Positions 55,197 to 64,000 are shown, counted from the first letter of the stretch. The stretch is 64,000 nucleotides of DNA from DAOPXV01 sp964551445 (GCA_964551445.1 CAZKCG010000004.1:1-64000); one strand, 5' to 3'. The notes: generated from the letters alone by a model not told the origin. Translations and numbers: made by a program.

Positions 55197-56441
55197 TTAT
55201 TTGTTCATAAGTTCGTGATATCTGACGAAATCTTCAACGCTTTTTTTAGCTCCCAGCAAGCTAAGCTTTAAGAAATCGTAAACGTCCGGGCCTTCAAGAA
55301 GAAGCCTTTCCTCGACCGCTTGCGTATAACTATCGATGACGCGGCTGAAGTATGGCGAGGCGTCCGGGCCTTTTGAGTTGTTGATGAACTCCGGTCCTAT
55401 TTTAAACTCTTTGTAACAGGCTTCGTCCGGAAAAACAGGCGGAACGTAAAAATAAAGAAGTGATTGAGTAGCTCCATTATAAAATAACGTCTGGAGATTG
55501 TCATGGTTTAAAACGCCGTTTTCGATGTTTTCGATGATGATATTTTTCAGGCCGGCCGCGGTTTTTTTTATGTCGATGATCTTCGCGGCGGCGATTTCGC
55601 GGTCGCGGCCTTCGAATTGTTTCGGCTTAACGCTGATATCTCCCGTGAATTTTATAGGAGCGATCTTCTGGCCGAACAGACTGTATCTTTTAAGGGCGTT
55701 TATGCAAAGCTGCGGAGTAGAAACGTTCGGGTTCCATATTTTATTATTAAAAAAGGTTTTAAAATAATGTTTTTTATCGGGAAGTATCGTGTTGAAAAGT
55801 TCAAAAAGGTTATTGATACAGTTATTGGTAAAAAGGTCGTATCGCGGGAAATCGCAGGTGAAGGCCGCGTCGAGAGCGTTTATTAACAGTTTCTGTTTCA
55901 ATTCTGGCGTGAGATTAAGCCGGAAAGGGAAAACGACCTTCGATCTTTCTATGTTGCATATCAGCATGTAATCTTCGTAAGAGCTGAGTTGATATACGAT
56001 GAACATCGGGCCCTTGGTCATTGACTTTCCATAAGTTTTACCGGCTGTATAAATCGGTTCTATAGATAAAACAAGGCTTTTGGACCTTTCATTGAAGTTG
56101 GTTACGACCGGGCCTTCCTCGTCGAATTCAAAGATGAGAAAAGTGTGCGCGACGAGCCATTCGGGCGGGAAAGGCTTTACGCAAAAATAAACGTCTTTGA
56201 CACGGCCGGCGTCGATCTCTATATCGCGCCATTTAGGCTTGTTTGCTCCATGCCTTTCAGGCGACTCGAATCCCCATCTCACGTTTTTTATCTCCAGAAC
56301 TGAGCCTTTTTTAGAGCCTGGTTCAGCCTTTTTCTGTACGCCGGCTGAAGCGAAGTCGTCCGGAAGTTTGGCTTCGGCGGCGGCAAATAAAAATAAAAGA
56401 CATATAATTATTGAGCTGACGATTAAAATCATTCTATTCAT
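55197..56441 (-). CDS. DUF4105-family exported protein
   Basis: A 414-residue protein with an N-terminal signal helix (about 4-24, ending AAAEAK). The core has FPPEWLVAHTFLIFEF and the family signature YDLFTNNCINNLFELFNTILP with a conserved Asn-Cys, as in DUF4105 (related to the N-terminal domain of lacto-N-biosidase-associated proteins and thought to be papain-like). The last 100 residues are helical with no recognised motif. It is convergent with the GH13 gene. Whether it acts as a peptidase is unproven. Confidence 0.68.
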   Translation of the reverse strand: MNRMILIVSSIIICLLFLFAAAEAKLPDDFASAGVQKKAEPGSKKGSVLEIKNVRWGFESPERHGANKPKWRDIEIDAGRVKDVYFCVKPFPPEWLVAHTFLIFEFDEEGPVVTNFNERSKSLVLSIEPIYTAGKTYGKSMTKGPMFIVYQLSSYEDYMLICNIERSKVVFPFRLNLTPELKQKLLINALDAAFTCDFPRYDLFTNNCINNLFELFNTILPDKKHYFKTFFNNKIWNPNVSTPQLCINALKRYSLFGQKIAPIKFTGDISVKPKQFEGRDREIAAAKIIDIKKTAAGLKNIIIENIENGVLNHDNLQTLFYNGATQSLLYFYVPPVFPDEACYKEFKIGPEFINNSKGPDASPYFSRVIDSYTQAVEERLLLEGPDVYDFLKLSLLGAKKSVEDFVRYHELMNK

Positions 56442-56602
56442 ATTTACCCCTTATCTTTTGATTATAATTTATTTGATTGTACTATTATTTTAGTTAAAAA
56501 GCAAATATATTATCGTTTATGAATTTGCATAAAACAAGAACATAATAATATGACAACTCAATAGTATTTTACCCGAAATTATGACCCGGATTTATGGCGG
56601 CG

Positions 56603-58081
56603 TCAACTCTTTATAAATGCGCCGGATAAAAGATAGGACCCTTTTTTATCATCGGCGTCCGGCTTAAAGGCCGCGGCTTTTTCGGATAATTTTATATCCC
56701 AGACGGCGAGGACCTCGCCGTCCGCGCCGCATATCACCGGTATCGAATTTCTTATTTCAACCGGGACCTTTTCGTTGGTCATAATATCGGAAATTTTTTG
56801 AGACGAGCCCTTCATTCCAGCCGTTCTCATACGGTCTCCATTTATGGCGCTTCTTATGACCAGCGGAGTTTTTATTTCCGGCTTTAATATAATAAAGATC
56901 GAATATTTCTCTTTATTTATTTCAAGCGGCTTTCCGGCGATCTTTTCGAGTTTGAATATGAAATTGAAGCGGTTCATTCTTATTTTATGATCTTTTCCGG
57001 CTGAGATATCAAATCTCGTTTCACTGTTTTGTGAAAGATCATTATTCAAAGGCTGTCTGCTTATGACCAGTTTTTCCGCGATCTTTTTGAAGCGCTTCGC
57101 GGGATCGTATGAAGATGTCCGGTAAATGTAAAGGCGGCCTTTTAATATCTCGAATTGTTCCTGTGAGTTCTTACTTTCCGCGAATTTTATTATCATGCCG
57201 AGAGACCCGAAATTGATCCCGGCCGGATCGATGCCCAATTTTTTTACGGCATATAATATAGCCCGGCTTTTAACCGCCGGATGTGCGGATGCCAGGTCTG
57301 ATGAGTTGAAAGAACATGACGTGCCGCCGTCGAAACAAAAGAAACTATTAACGAATTTTTCAGCTTCGGAATCGATGAAATCATTTTCAGTTTTTTGAAT
57401 ATTCTGAAAATTTAATATTTTTTCGAGAAAATTAGGAGAGAATTTTTTAAGCGCCGGAACTATCCTGCTTCTTACGAAATTGCGCTCGTATTTGATGTCC
57501 TTATTAGTGTGGTCGGTGGAATATACGAGCTTGTTCTCGCGGGCGTATTTTTGAATATCTTCTTTAGAAGCGAATAGAAGCGGTCTTATAACGCATCCTT
57601 TGTAGATATTTCTGATCCCGGCGAGCGAAGAAGGCGATCCGCCCTTTAAAAGTTTTAAAATCAGAGTTTCCGCAGAATCGTCAAGATGATGGGCCGTGAC
57701 CGCTTTTGAAAATCCATTTTCACTCATATTTTTTAATAAAAGGCCGTAGCGGCGTTCGCGGGCTTCCTCTTCCACGGACCTTTTTGATATCTTCGCCGCT
57801 GAAATTATATCGGCCGATGCCAGATATAGCTCCACGCCGTATTTTTCGCAATTTTTTTTAACTATGGCGATCTCTTTTTCTATATCCGATTCGCTTCTTA
57901 TCTTATGGTTGAGATAAAACGCGGCTACCCGTATTTTAAGCGTTTTCGAAAATTTTGAAAGAAGATATAGAAGACATGTGGAATCGAGCCCTCCCGAATA
58001 TGCCAGAAGGATCGAATCGCCATCGTTAATGAGTTTTTTGGCGCTTTTCAGAAAATTTATCTCAAAAATATTGTGAGGCAG
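56603..58081 (-). CDS. tilS: tRNA(Ile)-lysidine synthase TilS, with a non-standard start codon
   Basis: Converts C34 of tRNA-Ile(CAU) to lysidine. The essential PP-loop motif AYSGGLDST lies upstream of the first ATG/GTG/TTG in this frame (GTG 57835), so the protein must start earlier. The frame is open from 58087, after a TGA, to 56603. In that 5' part the only plausible starts are CTG at 58081, eight bases after AAGGTG, or ATT about 15 bases later. From CTG the length is about 492 residues. Further motifs are HHLDDSAETLI, the LLKGG segment, and the TilS C-terminal domain (RMRTAGMKGSSQKISDIM). It follows the nitroreductase gene closely. Confidence 0.88.
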   Translation of the reverse strand: MPHNIFEINFLKSAKKLINDGDSILLAYSGGLDSTCLLYLLSKFSKTLKIRVAAFYLNHKIRSESDIEKEIAIVKKNCEKYGVELYLASADIISAAKISKRSVEEEARERRYGLLLKNMSENGFSKAVTAHHLDDSAETLILKLLKGGSPSSLAGIRNIYKGCVIRPLLFASKEDIQKYARENKLVYSTDHTNKDIKYERNFVRSRIVPALKKFSPNFLEKILNFQNIQKTENDFIDSEAEKFVNSFFCFDGGTSCSFNSSDLASAHPAVKSRAILYAVKKLGIDPAGINFGSLGMIIKFAESKNSQEQFEILKGRLYIYRTSSYDPAKRFKKIAEKLVISRQPLNNDLSQNSETRFDISAGKDHKIRMNRFNFIFKLEKIAGKPLEINKEKYSIFIILKPEIKTPLVIRSAINGDRMRTAGMKGSSQKISDIMTNEKVPVEIRNSIPVICGADGEVLAVWDIKLSEKAAAFKPDADDKKGSYLLSGAFIKS

Positions 58082-58093
58082 ATCAAATCACCT

Positions 58094-58969
58094 TTATTTT
58101 ATATAAGTTACGCTCAGCGGATCCCGTGAAACGGCCCTTTTGAAAGTAAGCGAAGGATATCCGATCGTCATCGCGTTATAAACCTGATGGCTTTTGGGTA
58201 TCTTTAAAAATTTCTGTATCTCGCGCGAGCGTTCGGCGGCCTTTGATAAAAATCCGTTTATGCAGGTTCCGAGCCCGAGGCTTTCGGCGGCGTATATCAT
58301 GTTCATAAGCGCGTAATCGCAGTCGTCTTTTGGAAGGGCGCTGTGTCTGGCCGCGTGCGTCACGATGATAGCGGGCGCGTGATAGAAAAGATAATCGGTG
58401 CCGTTCATCCAGTGTTCGATAGCCTGCTCGAACAATTCGCCGTTGGCCTCGACGGATTTAACAACAGCTCTTCCGGCCGCCAGAGTGAATCCGAATCTGG
58501 TTATCGGATTTGAAACCAATTTTACGAGATGCTTATAAAAATCGAAGGTCAGTTCGGCGAGTTTTTTAACCTTTTCGCCTTCTATTATAACGGCGTTGAC
58601 GCCCTGGCTGTTCTTGGCGGTCGGAGAATAACGCGCGGCGTTCAATACTTTTGAAAATAATTCGCCGGGGACCGGGTCGCTTTTATAATTTCTGCAGCTT
58701 CTTCTGCTTCTTATGAAATTCATCGTTTTATCGTAATCGGGGATCTCATCGCGATTGATCGCGCGGCATTCGGGAAAATTTATATTATCGTTGGAAACGG
58801 CGTCGGACGGGCATATCGCGATGCAATGTCCGCATTTTACGCATTCGAGCATTATTTCACCGTCGATTTCGGGCACCGTGCCTTTTTCCTTCTGGAAGAA
58901 TACGCCGTGTTTGCAGACCATAACGCACTTGCCGCATTTTGCGCATTTGAGTTTATCTACGCTGATCAT
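58094..58969 (-). CDS. Ferredoxin-nitroreductase fusion protein
   Basis: A 291-residue protein. The N-terminal 65 residues carry two [4Fe-4S] motifs: CAKCGKCVMVC and CVKCGHCIAIC. From about 85 an FMN-dependent nitroreductase domain follows: IRSRRSCRNYKSDPV, ARYSPTAKNSQ, and a C-terminal LGLGTCING. This fused type is common in anaerobes, where ferredoxin domains feed electrons to flavin. The natural substrate is unknown. It begins 2 bp after the flavoprotein gene upstream and is followed by tilS, so these three form an operon. Confidence 0.92.
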   Translation of the reverse strand: MISVDKLKCAKCGKCVMVCKHGVFFQKEKGTVPEIDGEIMLECVKCGHCIAICPSDAVSNDNINFPECRAINRDEIPDYDKTMNFIRSRRSCRNYKSDPVPGELFSKVLNAARYSPTAKNSQGVNAVIIEGEKVKKLAELTFDFYKHLVKLVSNPITRFGFTLAAGRAVVKSVEANGELFEQAIEHWMNGTDYLFYHAPAIIVTHAARHSALPKDDCDYALMNMIYAAESLGLGTCINGFLSKAAERSREIQKFLKIPKSHQVYNAMTIGYPSLTFKRAVSRDPLSVTYIK

Positions 58970-58971
58970 TT

Positions 58972-60240
58972 TTAAAATCCCTCCCGCCGTTTTTTAATTG
59001 ATTTAAAAGCCGATCTGGCCGTGGCTGCGGCCTGCTGTATGTTGAACCCGCCGCAGCCCCCTGTGTAATCGAGCGCCTCGCCGATTATGTATAAGTTTTT
59101 ATGAATATTTGATTCGAATGACGACGGGTCGACCCCGCCGCAATCTATTCCGCCGATCGAGACCTGAGCTTCCCGAAATGACATCGTGGATTCGACCTGG
59201 ATTTTAAACGATTTAAGACGCCCGTAAATTTCAAGCATATCAGTTGCGGATAACTTTGAATCGCACTTGATCCGCCCTTTGAAGCCTTCGTCGAGCAATA
59301 CTTTTAAAAGCCTGTGATTGAGAACTCCGCCGAAAATATCTGTCGCCGTTTTTTTATCGGCCATGCCGGAAACATTTTCAAAATATTTATCCGTCATATT
59401 TTTTTCAGGGAAGAAATCAATCGTTAATTCAGGTTTTTCACCGTTCGCGAGCGCCATTGAAATAAAATTGCTGGCGTATAAAATATTAGGGCCGGATATT
59501 CCGTAATCGGTGAAAAGTATCTCTCCCGAACGCCTGAAATTTTTTTTGAAGGATAGGCAGACCTCGGCTTTTATCCCTGAAAGTTCATGCAGCGCGCACT
59601 TTTTTGTTTTAAGAGGAACTATGCCGGGAAATATTTTCGTAACGCTATGCCCGAGTTCTTTTAATATTGAAAAAGCCGAACCGTCCGTTCCAAGCTGCGG
59701 ATAAGCCGCTCCGCCCGCCGCGAAGATAAGGATATCCGCCGCAGCCTTATGTCCGGCGTCGCTTTCCCTCTCGCGCCAGGATATGGAAAAACCGCCGCCG
59801 TTCTTAATTTTTGAAACAGTTGAAACAGCGGCGCCGAGCCTTACTTCACAGCCCTCCGAATTAAAGCCTTTTTCGAGGAACCATGATATGGTCTTCGCCG
59901 AATTAGTGTATGGAAAAAGCCTTCCGTATTCGTCGGAATAAGATGGTACGCCCAGGCGCGAAAGATATTCGGCGAGGCCGAAACCGGACACTGATTCGAA
60001 AGCCTTTTCCTTCCATTCGTTCGACGCAGAAAAGGAGAAATATTCTTTTTTTGTGATATGTGAATTTGAAAAATTGCACCTTCCGTTGCCTGATGCGTCT
60101 ATCTTTCTGAAAGGTTTCGTGTTTTTTTCCAGGAGCAGTATTTTTGTTTTAGAGAACGCGCGGGATTCTTTTAAAAAACTCAAAAGAAATCCGGCCGCGC
60201 TTCCCGAGCCGATCACGGCTATGTCGTATCTTTTTTCCAT
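58972..60240 (-). CDS. BaiN/HI0933-type NAD(P)/FAD-dependent oxidoreductase
   Basis: A 422-residue flavoprotein of the HI0933/YhiN/BaiN family. Motifs: FAD-binding VIGSGSAAG at the N-terminus, LEKNTKPFRKIDASGNGRCNFSN (two parts of the family signature), AAGGAAYPQLGTDG, and the C-terminal GEALDYTGGCGGFNIQQA. Family members include reductases of flavin-linked steroid or other small molecules; the substrate here is unknown. It is the first gene of the operon with the nitroreductase and tilS. Its promoter lies only about 8 bases from the ATG. Confidence 0.9.
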   Translation of the reverse strand: MEKRYDIAVIGSGSAAGFLLSFLKESRAFSKTKILLLEKNTKPFRKIDASGNGRCNFSNSHITKKEYFSFSASNEWKEKAFESVSGFGLAEYLSRLGVPSYSDEYGRLFPYTNSAKTISWFLEKGFNSEGCEVRLGAAVSTVSKIKNGGGFSISWRERESDAGHKAAADILIFAAGGAAYPQLGTDGSAFSILKELGHSVTKIFPGIVPLKTKKCALHELSGIKAEVCLSFKKNFRRSGEILFTDYGISGPNILYASNFISMALANGEKPELTIDFFPEKNMTDKYFENVSGMADKKTATDIFGGVLNHRLLKVLLDEGFKGRIKCDSKLSATDMLEIYGRLKSFKIQVESTMSFREAQVSIGGIDCGGVDPSSFESNIHKNLYIIGEALDYTGGCGGFNIQQAAATARSAFKSIKKRREGF

Positions 60241-60247
60241 GACGGAT

Positions 60248-60276
60248 ATGATAACTTAAAATTTAAAATATGTCAA
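60248..60276 (-). promoter_or_regulatory. Promoter of the flavoprotein-nitroreductase-tilS operon, leaderless
   Basis: Minus-strand TTGACA (60271-60276) and TATCAT (60248-60253) with a 17-base spacer. The expected transcription start near 60241 is adjacent to the ATG at 60240, and no ribosome-binding site fits. Confidence 0.7.
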
Positions 60277-60335
60277 AAAGTATTGTTTTTTCAATAAAAA
60301 ATTGATAAAATTATTAAAAAAACAAGGGGAATAAA

Positions 60336-60890
60336 ATGAAGAAGATATCTGAAAAAATATTATACAGCGGCAGATGGCTCGCTCTCAAAGAAAATATTTG
60401 CGTCACGAGGGAAGGTCGCGAGGTCCGCTGGGAATGCGTCGAGCGCAAGAACAGCAAAAGCGTCGTGGTCGTAGTGCCAAGGCTGATGCCTTCGGAGCGG
60501 TTCGTTCTGATAAAACAATACCGGCCCGCGCTCGAGAATTTTATAATAGGTTTTCCGGCCGGAATAGCCGGGACGGGCGATATTAAAAGAGAGGCGCTGA
60601 AAGAACTTTACGAGGAAACGGGATATACCGGCGGCGCGGTAAGGATAAGCCCGCCGCTAAAACTGAACCCGGGAACTATAAACGACACCGTGTATGTCGC
60701 GAATATCGATATAGACGAAATCGCGCCGGAAAATGAGAACCCTCCCCAGCATCTCGAAGACTGCGAAGTTATCGAGGTCATCATAAAGAAAAAAGACGAG
60801 CTGAAAGATTTCATAGCGGCCGAGATAGATAAGGGCGTTTCACTCGGCGGGGGCCTCTATTACACTTTTTTCGGCCTTTCAGGTTTTTAG
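60336..60890 (+). CDS. Nudix hydrolase, ADP-ribose pyrophosphatase-like
   Basis: A 184-residue Nudix protein similar to ADP-ribose pyrophosphatases: VLIKQYRPALENFIIGFPAG leads into the Nudix helix, which ends EALKELYEETGY. The key glutamates of EExG are kept. The box is imperfect: the first Glu is Asp, one residue is missing in the spacer, and the Arg of the REL motif is Lys. It probably splits ADP-ribose or a related nucleoside diphosphate compound. GGGGAA precedes the ATG. Confidence 0.85.
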   Translation: MKKISEKILYSGRWLALKENICVTREGREVRWECVERKNSKSVVVVVPRLMPSERFVLIKQYRPALENFIIGFPAGIAGTGDIKREALKELYEETGYTGGAVRISPPLKLNPGTINDTVYVANIDIDEIAPENENPPQHLEDCEVIEVIIKKKDELKDFIAAEIDKGVSLGGGLYYTFFGLSGF

Positions 60891-60974
60891 GACCGCGTTA
60901 TAATTAAAGTAAACGCGCCGATAATTAGTTGTCGTGTCATTGCGGTTAGCCGAAGCCGTGAGCGCAACCTGGTA

Positions 60975-63386
60975 TTAAGAATAGGACACTATCGAGAGGA
61001 ATTCATCCGCGCAGCTTACTTTCCAGGCGGTGCCGCTTGTCACTTCGCCGTTTAGAATCATCCGCGATAAAGGCGCTTCGATCATTCTTTCGACCGTTCT
61101 TCTGAGCTCGCGGACGCCGTATTCCTCGCTGTAGCCTGAATTCGCCAGGACCATTTCGGCGGTTTTGTCAAAGCGGAGAGCCGCGCCGTACTGACTTTTT
61201 AAATTTTCAGCTATATTTTCCAGGATAGGCTTTAATATTTCTATGACGCTTTTCTCGTCAAGCTTGTTGAAAAAGATCATTTCATTTATCCGGTTTATGA
61301 ATTCCGGCCTGAATTTTTTAGCCACTTCACGCATGATCGATTCTTTTTCGTTTCCTCTTCTCGCGCCCGGAGTTTTATCGGCGGGGGCGATATTTGAGGT
61401 CATAATAAATATAGCGTTCTTCGCGTCCGCCGTCTTTCCTTTTGAGTCGGTTATCCTGCCTTCGTCGAACAATTGAAGAAAAATGTCGAATACGCGATTA
61501 TGGGCTTTTTCTATCTCGTCTAAAAGAACAACCGAATAAGGCGTGTTTCGAAGTTTTCCGCTCAGCTGCCCTTCTTCGCCGTGGCCGATGTACCCGGGCG
61601 GCGGGCCTATGAGTTTCGAGATGCTGTGTTCTTCCATGAATTCGGACATATCGAAGCGGATCATATTTGAACGGCTGCCGAACAAAAATTCAGCGAGGGA
61701 TCCGGCCAGTTCAGTTTTTCCGACGCCCGTCGGGCCTAAAAACATAAAAACCGCGAGCGGGCCGCTTTTTTTACCGAGGCCTGTGTGGGACATCAATATC
61801 CTCTGACAAACCTTTTCTATGGCCTCGTTCTGGCCTTTTATGCGCGAACTTAAAAAATCCTGCAGTTTTAATATCCTTGAATTCTGGCCCTTTTCAAAAT
61901 GCCCCCGAATTATGTCGAGCGGTATCTTTATTTTTTCCGAGAGCGTTCTGGCTATTTCAAATTCTCCGACGGATGTATAGGCCGGACTTGATCTATCACA
62001 GGATTCATTTTTTTTATCGATGCCGCCTGGTGAATTGACGCTTTGACCCGGGCCCATCATGCTCAGTTCCGGTATATTAGATGAAGCGCATGTTTTATCC
62101 AGCAGGTCTATGGCCTTGTCTGGAAAATTATGATCGGAATCGAATTTATCCGAAAGCACTACCGCCGCGTTTATCGCCGCGTCCGTTATGGTCAGGTTAT
62201 GGTGTTTTTCAAGTTTTTTTCTGAGGCCTTTTAATATTTCTATGGTTTCCGCCGGAGTTGACGGATTGAGTATCACTTTTTCAAACCGCCGTTCCAGAGC
62301 CGTGTCCGACTCGAAATAACGCCGGAACTCGTCGAGCGTCGTCGCGCCGATACATCTGATGGATCCATTGGCGAGGGCCGGTTTTAAAAGATTGGCGGCG
62401 TCGATGCTGCTGCCTTCGACGCGTCCGGCGCCGACGAGATTATGTATCTCGTCTATGAAAAGAATTATTTCAGGGTGCGCCGAAGCTTCGCGGATCATGC
62501 GTTCGACCTTCTCCTCGAACTCGCCCCGGTATTTTGTCCCGCCGATCAGGCTTCCGATGTTTATTTCGATTATGCGCTTACCGCCGAGTATGTGCGGGTC
62601 CTTGCCTTCGGCGATCCTGACCGCTAAAGCTTCTACCATAGCGGTTTTTCCGGTTCCCGCGGCTCCGACAACGACGGGATTGTTCTTTAAGTTTCTGGCG
62701 AGTATCTGGATAAGCTGCAATAATTCATTTCTTCTTCCGATGAACGGACCGAGCTTTCCTTCACGGGCTTCCCGCGTCAGGTCGCGCCCGTAATAATCAA
62801 GCGTAGGAGTGGCGGCGCTCTCGTTTTCGGGTTTCGGCTCAGCTTTTATATTTTCAGCCTTCACTTTTTCAAATTTTCTGAAAAAATCAGCTCCGTTATC
62901 TATGGCGGAAATAACCGCTTCACGGGCTTTAACGGTAGTGATATAAGCTTCTTCGAATATTTCGGAAATGATCTTTCCCGGCCGGTCCAGAAGCGACGCG
63001 AGAATATGTATGCATGAAACCTCGAAATATTTGTTGGCGAAGGACTGCGCGTGATCGAATGCTTCCTTGCAGCCGGCGCTTCTGTGCACTATCTTTTTTT
63101 CATGCTTATGGCCTCCGTCGCCTAACTTTTCCCTGATTCTTCTCCGGAGCGTCGCCGTCTGAAGCCGAAATGAGCCAAAAATTGTTTCTATGGCTTTTTT
63201 TTCAAATTCAAGCATCTCATGCGCCGCAAGTCCCGCCGCGTCTTTTTTCGGGTCGAAAGACATCTTTTCGAGGCTTAAAACCGCGATCAAAAGATGCTCT
63301 TTTTCGATGTTGGCGTGGTTCGTGAACGCGGCTTCGTTAGCCGCTATGTTCCATACCGTTTCAGCGACGGGGGAAAGTTCTTTCAT
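60975..63386 (-). CDS. ClpA/ClpC-type AAA+ unfoldase without an evident ClpP-binding loop
   Basis: An 803-residue protein with a Clp N-domain-like start (1-150, EKEHLLIAVLSLEKM), a first AAA+ module (Walker A GAAGTGKT near 239-247, IIEINIGSLIGGTKYRGEFEEK) and a second (Walker A GPTGVGKTEL near 548, IGPPPGYIGHGEEGQL). There is no ClpB coiled-coil insertion and no UVR motif of ClpC. The stretch after IFIMTSN, where ClpA and ClpC carry an Ile/Leu-Gly-Phe/Leu loop for ClpP, reads IAPADKTPGARRGNEKE without that tripeptide. It may act without ClpP. It lies 19 bp after the TPR gene. Confidence 0.85.
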   Translation of the reverse strand: MKELSPVAETVWNIAANEAAFTNHANIEKEHLLIAVLSLEKMSFDPKKDAAGLAAHEMLEFEKKAIETIFGSFRLQTATLRRRIREKLGDGGHKHEKKIVHRSAGCKEAFDHAQSFANKYFEVSCIHILASLLDRPGKIISEIFEEAYITTVKAREAVISAIDNGADFFRKFEKVKAENIKAEPKPENESAATPTLDYYGRDLTREAREGKLGPFIGRRNELLQLIQILARNLKNNPVVVGAAGTGKTAMVEALAVRIAEGKDPHILGGKRIIEINIGSLIGGTKYRGEFEEKVERMIREASAHPEIILFIDEIHNLVGAGRVEGSSIDAANLLKPALANGSIRCIGATTLDEFRRYFESDTALERRFEKVILNPSTPAETIEILKGLRKKLEKHHNLTITDAAINAAVVLSDKFDSDHNFPDKAIDLLDKTCASSNIPELSMMGPGQSVNSPGGIDKKNESCDRSSPAYTSVGEFEIARTLSEKIKIPLDIIRGHFEKGQNSRILKLQDFLSSRIKGQNEAIEKVCQRILMSHTGLGKKSGPLAVFMFLGPTGVGKTELAGSLAEFLFGSRSNMIRFDMSEFMEEHSISKLIGPPPGYIGHGEEGQLSGKLRNTPYSVVLLDEIEKAHNRVFDIFLQLFDEGRITDSKGKTADAKNAIFIMTSNIAPADKTPGARRGNEKESIMREVAKKFRPEFINRINEMIFFNKLDEKSVIEILKPILENIAENLKSQYGAALRFDKTAEMVLANSGYSEEYGVRELRRTVERMIEAPLSRMILNGEVTSGTAWKVSCADEFLSIVSYS

Positions 63387-63405
63387 TTCATCACCCTTTT
63401 ATGAT

Positions 63406-64000
63406 TTACAATTTTTCGACGTTGATCTTTGCCATTTTTATGAACTCTATATTTTCGGGGGTTTCAGGGGCCGTTTCAAGATATTTTCTAAAACTTATGC
63501 GCGCAGAATTATTGTTTCCAAGCATCTGTTCGCAATAAGCCCTGTGATAATAAGCGTTGAAATATTTTTCGTCGATATCGACGGCCCTTTTATAATATTC
63601 TATGGCTTCTGTATATTTTTTAAGGTTTTCCAGCGCTATCCCTATGTTATACCAGCCTTTGGTATGTTTAGGATTTACGCTTATAACCTTCTGGTAGTTT
63701 TTAATAGCTTTTTCGTATTCGCCCAGTGAATTAAGACATATACCCATATTATTCCACGCGTTCTCGTTATTCGGGTTTATCTTTACCGCCCGTTCGAAGC
63801 ATTCGATCGCTTCGCGCTGCAGTCCCATCTTATTAAGGCTTGTGCCTTTATTGTACCAGAGCGTATCGAGCTCGGGATTAAATTCGAGTCCGCGTCCGTA
63901 ACATGCGGCCGCTTCTTCATACCGTCCGATCATGTCGAGGCAGTACCCTTTATTATGCCACGCGTCGGTGTCTGAACGGTTTATCTCGATGCAGCGGTCG
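63406..64000 (-). CDS. Tetratricopeptide repeat protein, 5' end beyond window
   Basis: Partial: the frame continues through 64000 with DTDAWHNKGYCLDMIGRYEEA. At least five TPR units of 34 residues are visible, each with the W-NKG/NMG, A-x-Y/C and NP pattern (LWYNKGTSLNKMG, AWNNMGICLNSLGEYEKA, GWYNIGIALENLKKYTEA, AYYHRAYCEQMLGNN). No signal or enzymatic domain is visible in the part seen. TPRs act as protein-binding scaffolds; the neighbouring Clp ATPase is a possible partner by position only. Confidence 0.9.
   Translation of the reverse strand, partial: DRCIEINRSDTDAWHNKGYCLDMIGRYEEAAACYGRGLEFNPELDTLWYNKGTSLNKMGLQREAIECFERAVKINPNNENAWNNMGICLNSLGEYEKAIKNYQKVISVNPKHTKGWYNIGIALENLKKYTEAIEYYKRAVDIDEKYFNAYYHRAYCEQMLGNNNSARISFRKYLETAPETPENIEFIKMAKINVEKL

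Noticed and set aside
60895..60974. Palindromic intergenic repeat (CATTGCGGTTAGCCGAAGCCGTGAGCGCAACC)
   Set aside because: It has the look of a worn repeat, but I could not find a matching copy in the window, so it is not listed as a feature.

Overview
This looks like chromosomal DNA of an anaerobic, motile or taxis-competent, uncultured-type bacterium. There is no rRNA or other phylum-level marker, so I do not place it more precisely. The anaerobic reading rests on a group 3-type [NiFe] hydrogenase tied to HdrA, a selenocysteine-containing SelD, a full-length NifU with NifS, and a ferredoxin-nitroreductase. The window is part of the replication-origin neighbourhood: dnaA, recF, a DciA-like gene, remB, gyrB and gyrA lie on one side, and mnmG, rsmG and parB on the other.

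Layout. From 1 to 32.8 kb every gene I accept is on the minus strand. A truncated tRNA-Ile is followed by a chemotaxis block: hybrid kinase, cheY, cheR, cheB, MCP, then further on a second hybrid kinase, a second cheB, cheW and cheA. An operon hdrA-mvhD-mvhG-mvhA-protease-tusA (6.6-12.2 kb) sits inside that block. Next come folE2, an ftsB-like gene, and the gyrA-gyrB-remB-dciA-recF-dnaA group (20.0-28.6 kb). Upstream of dnaA is an AT-rich region with degenerate DnaA boxes, then selD, whose reading frame contains an in-frame TGA, a small His-rich gene, a repeat-rich spacer, and nifS-nifU. Gene direction switches at 32.8-33.1 kb through two divergent promoters.

From 33.1 to 44.0 kb the genes run rightward: sugar transferase, a FIST-cyclase fusion, two different mnmG genes in tandem, rsmG, a membrane polysaccharide-deacetylase-like protein, and parB. 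parB carries a perfect parS site inside its coding sequence, and five strong DnaA boxes lie directly after its stop codon. Related repeats fill the gaps between these genes. From 44.4 to 64 kb the content is mixed in strand and more accessory: a secreted HEXXH protein flanked by a 675-bp direct repeat, a thioredoxin-like gene, recQ, an extracellular GH13 enzyme, a DUF4105 protein, tilS without a standard start codon, a nitroreductase, a BaiN/HI0933-type flavoprotein, a Nudix hydrolase, a Clp-type AAA+ ATPase and a TPR protein cut by the window edge.

How it fits together. The left arm couples replication start and topology with signalling and hydrogen metabolism. HdrA-MvhADG would oxidise H2 and pass electrons through flavin-based chemistry, with HdrB/HdrC (not in this window) or another partner as acceptor. 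NifS/NifU supply sulfur and Fe-S clusters, and NifS may also deliver selenium to SelD. The strongest candidates for new biology are the two MnmG paralogues with complementary divergence, the parS/DnaA-box block at parB, the Sec-containing SelD, the CheB paralogue that lost its phosphorylation site, the extended DciA with a putative zinc site, and the direct-repeat-flanked metalloprotease gene.
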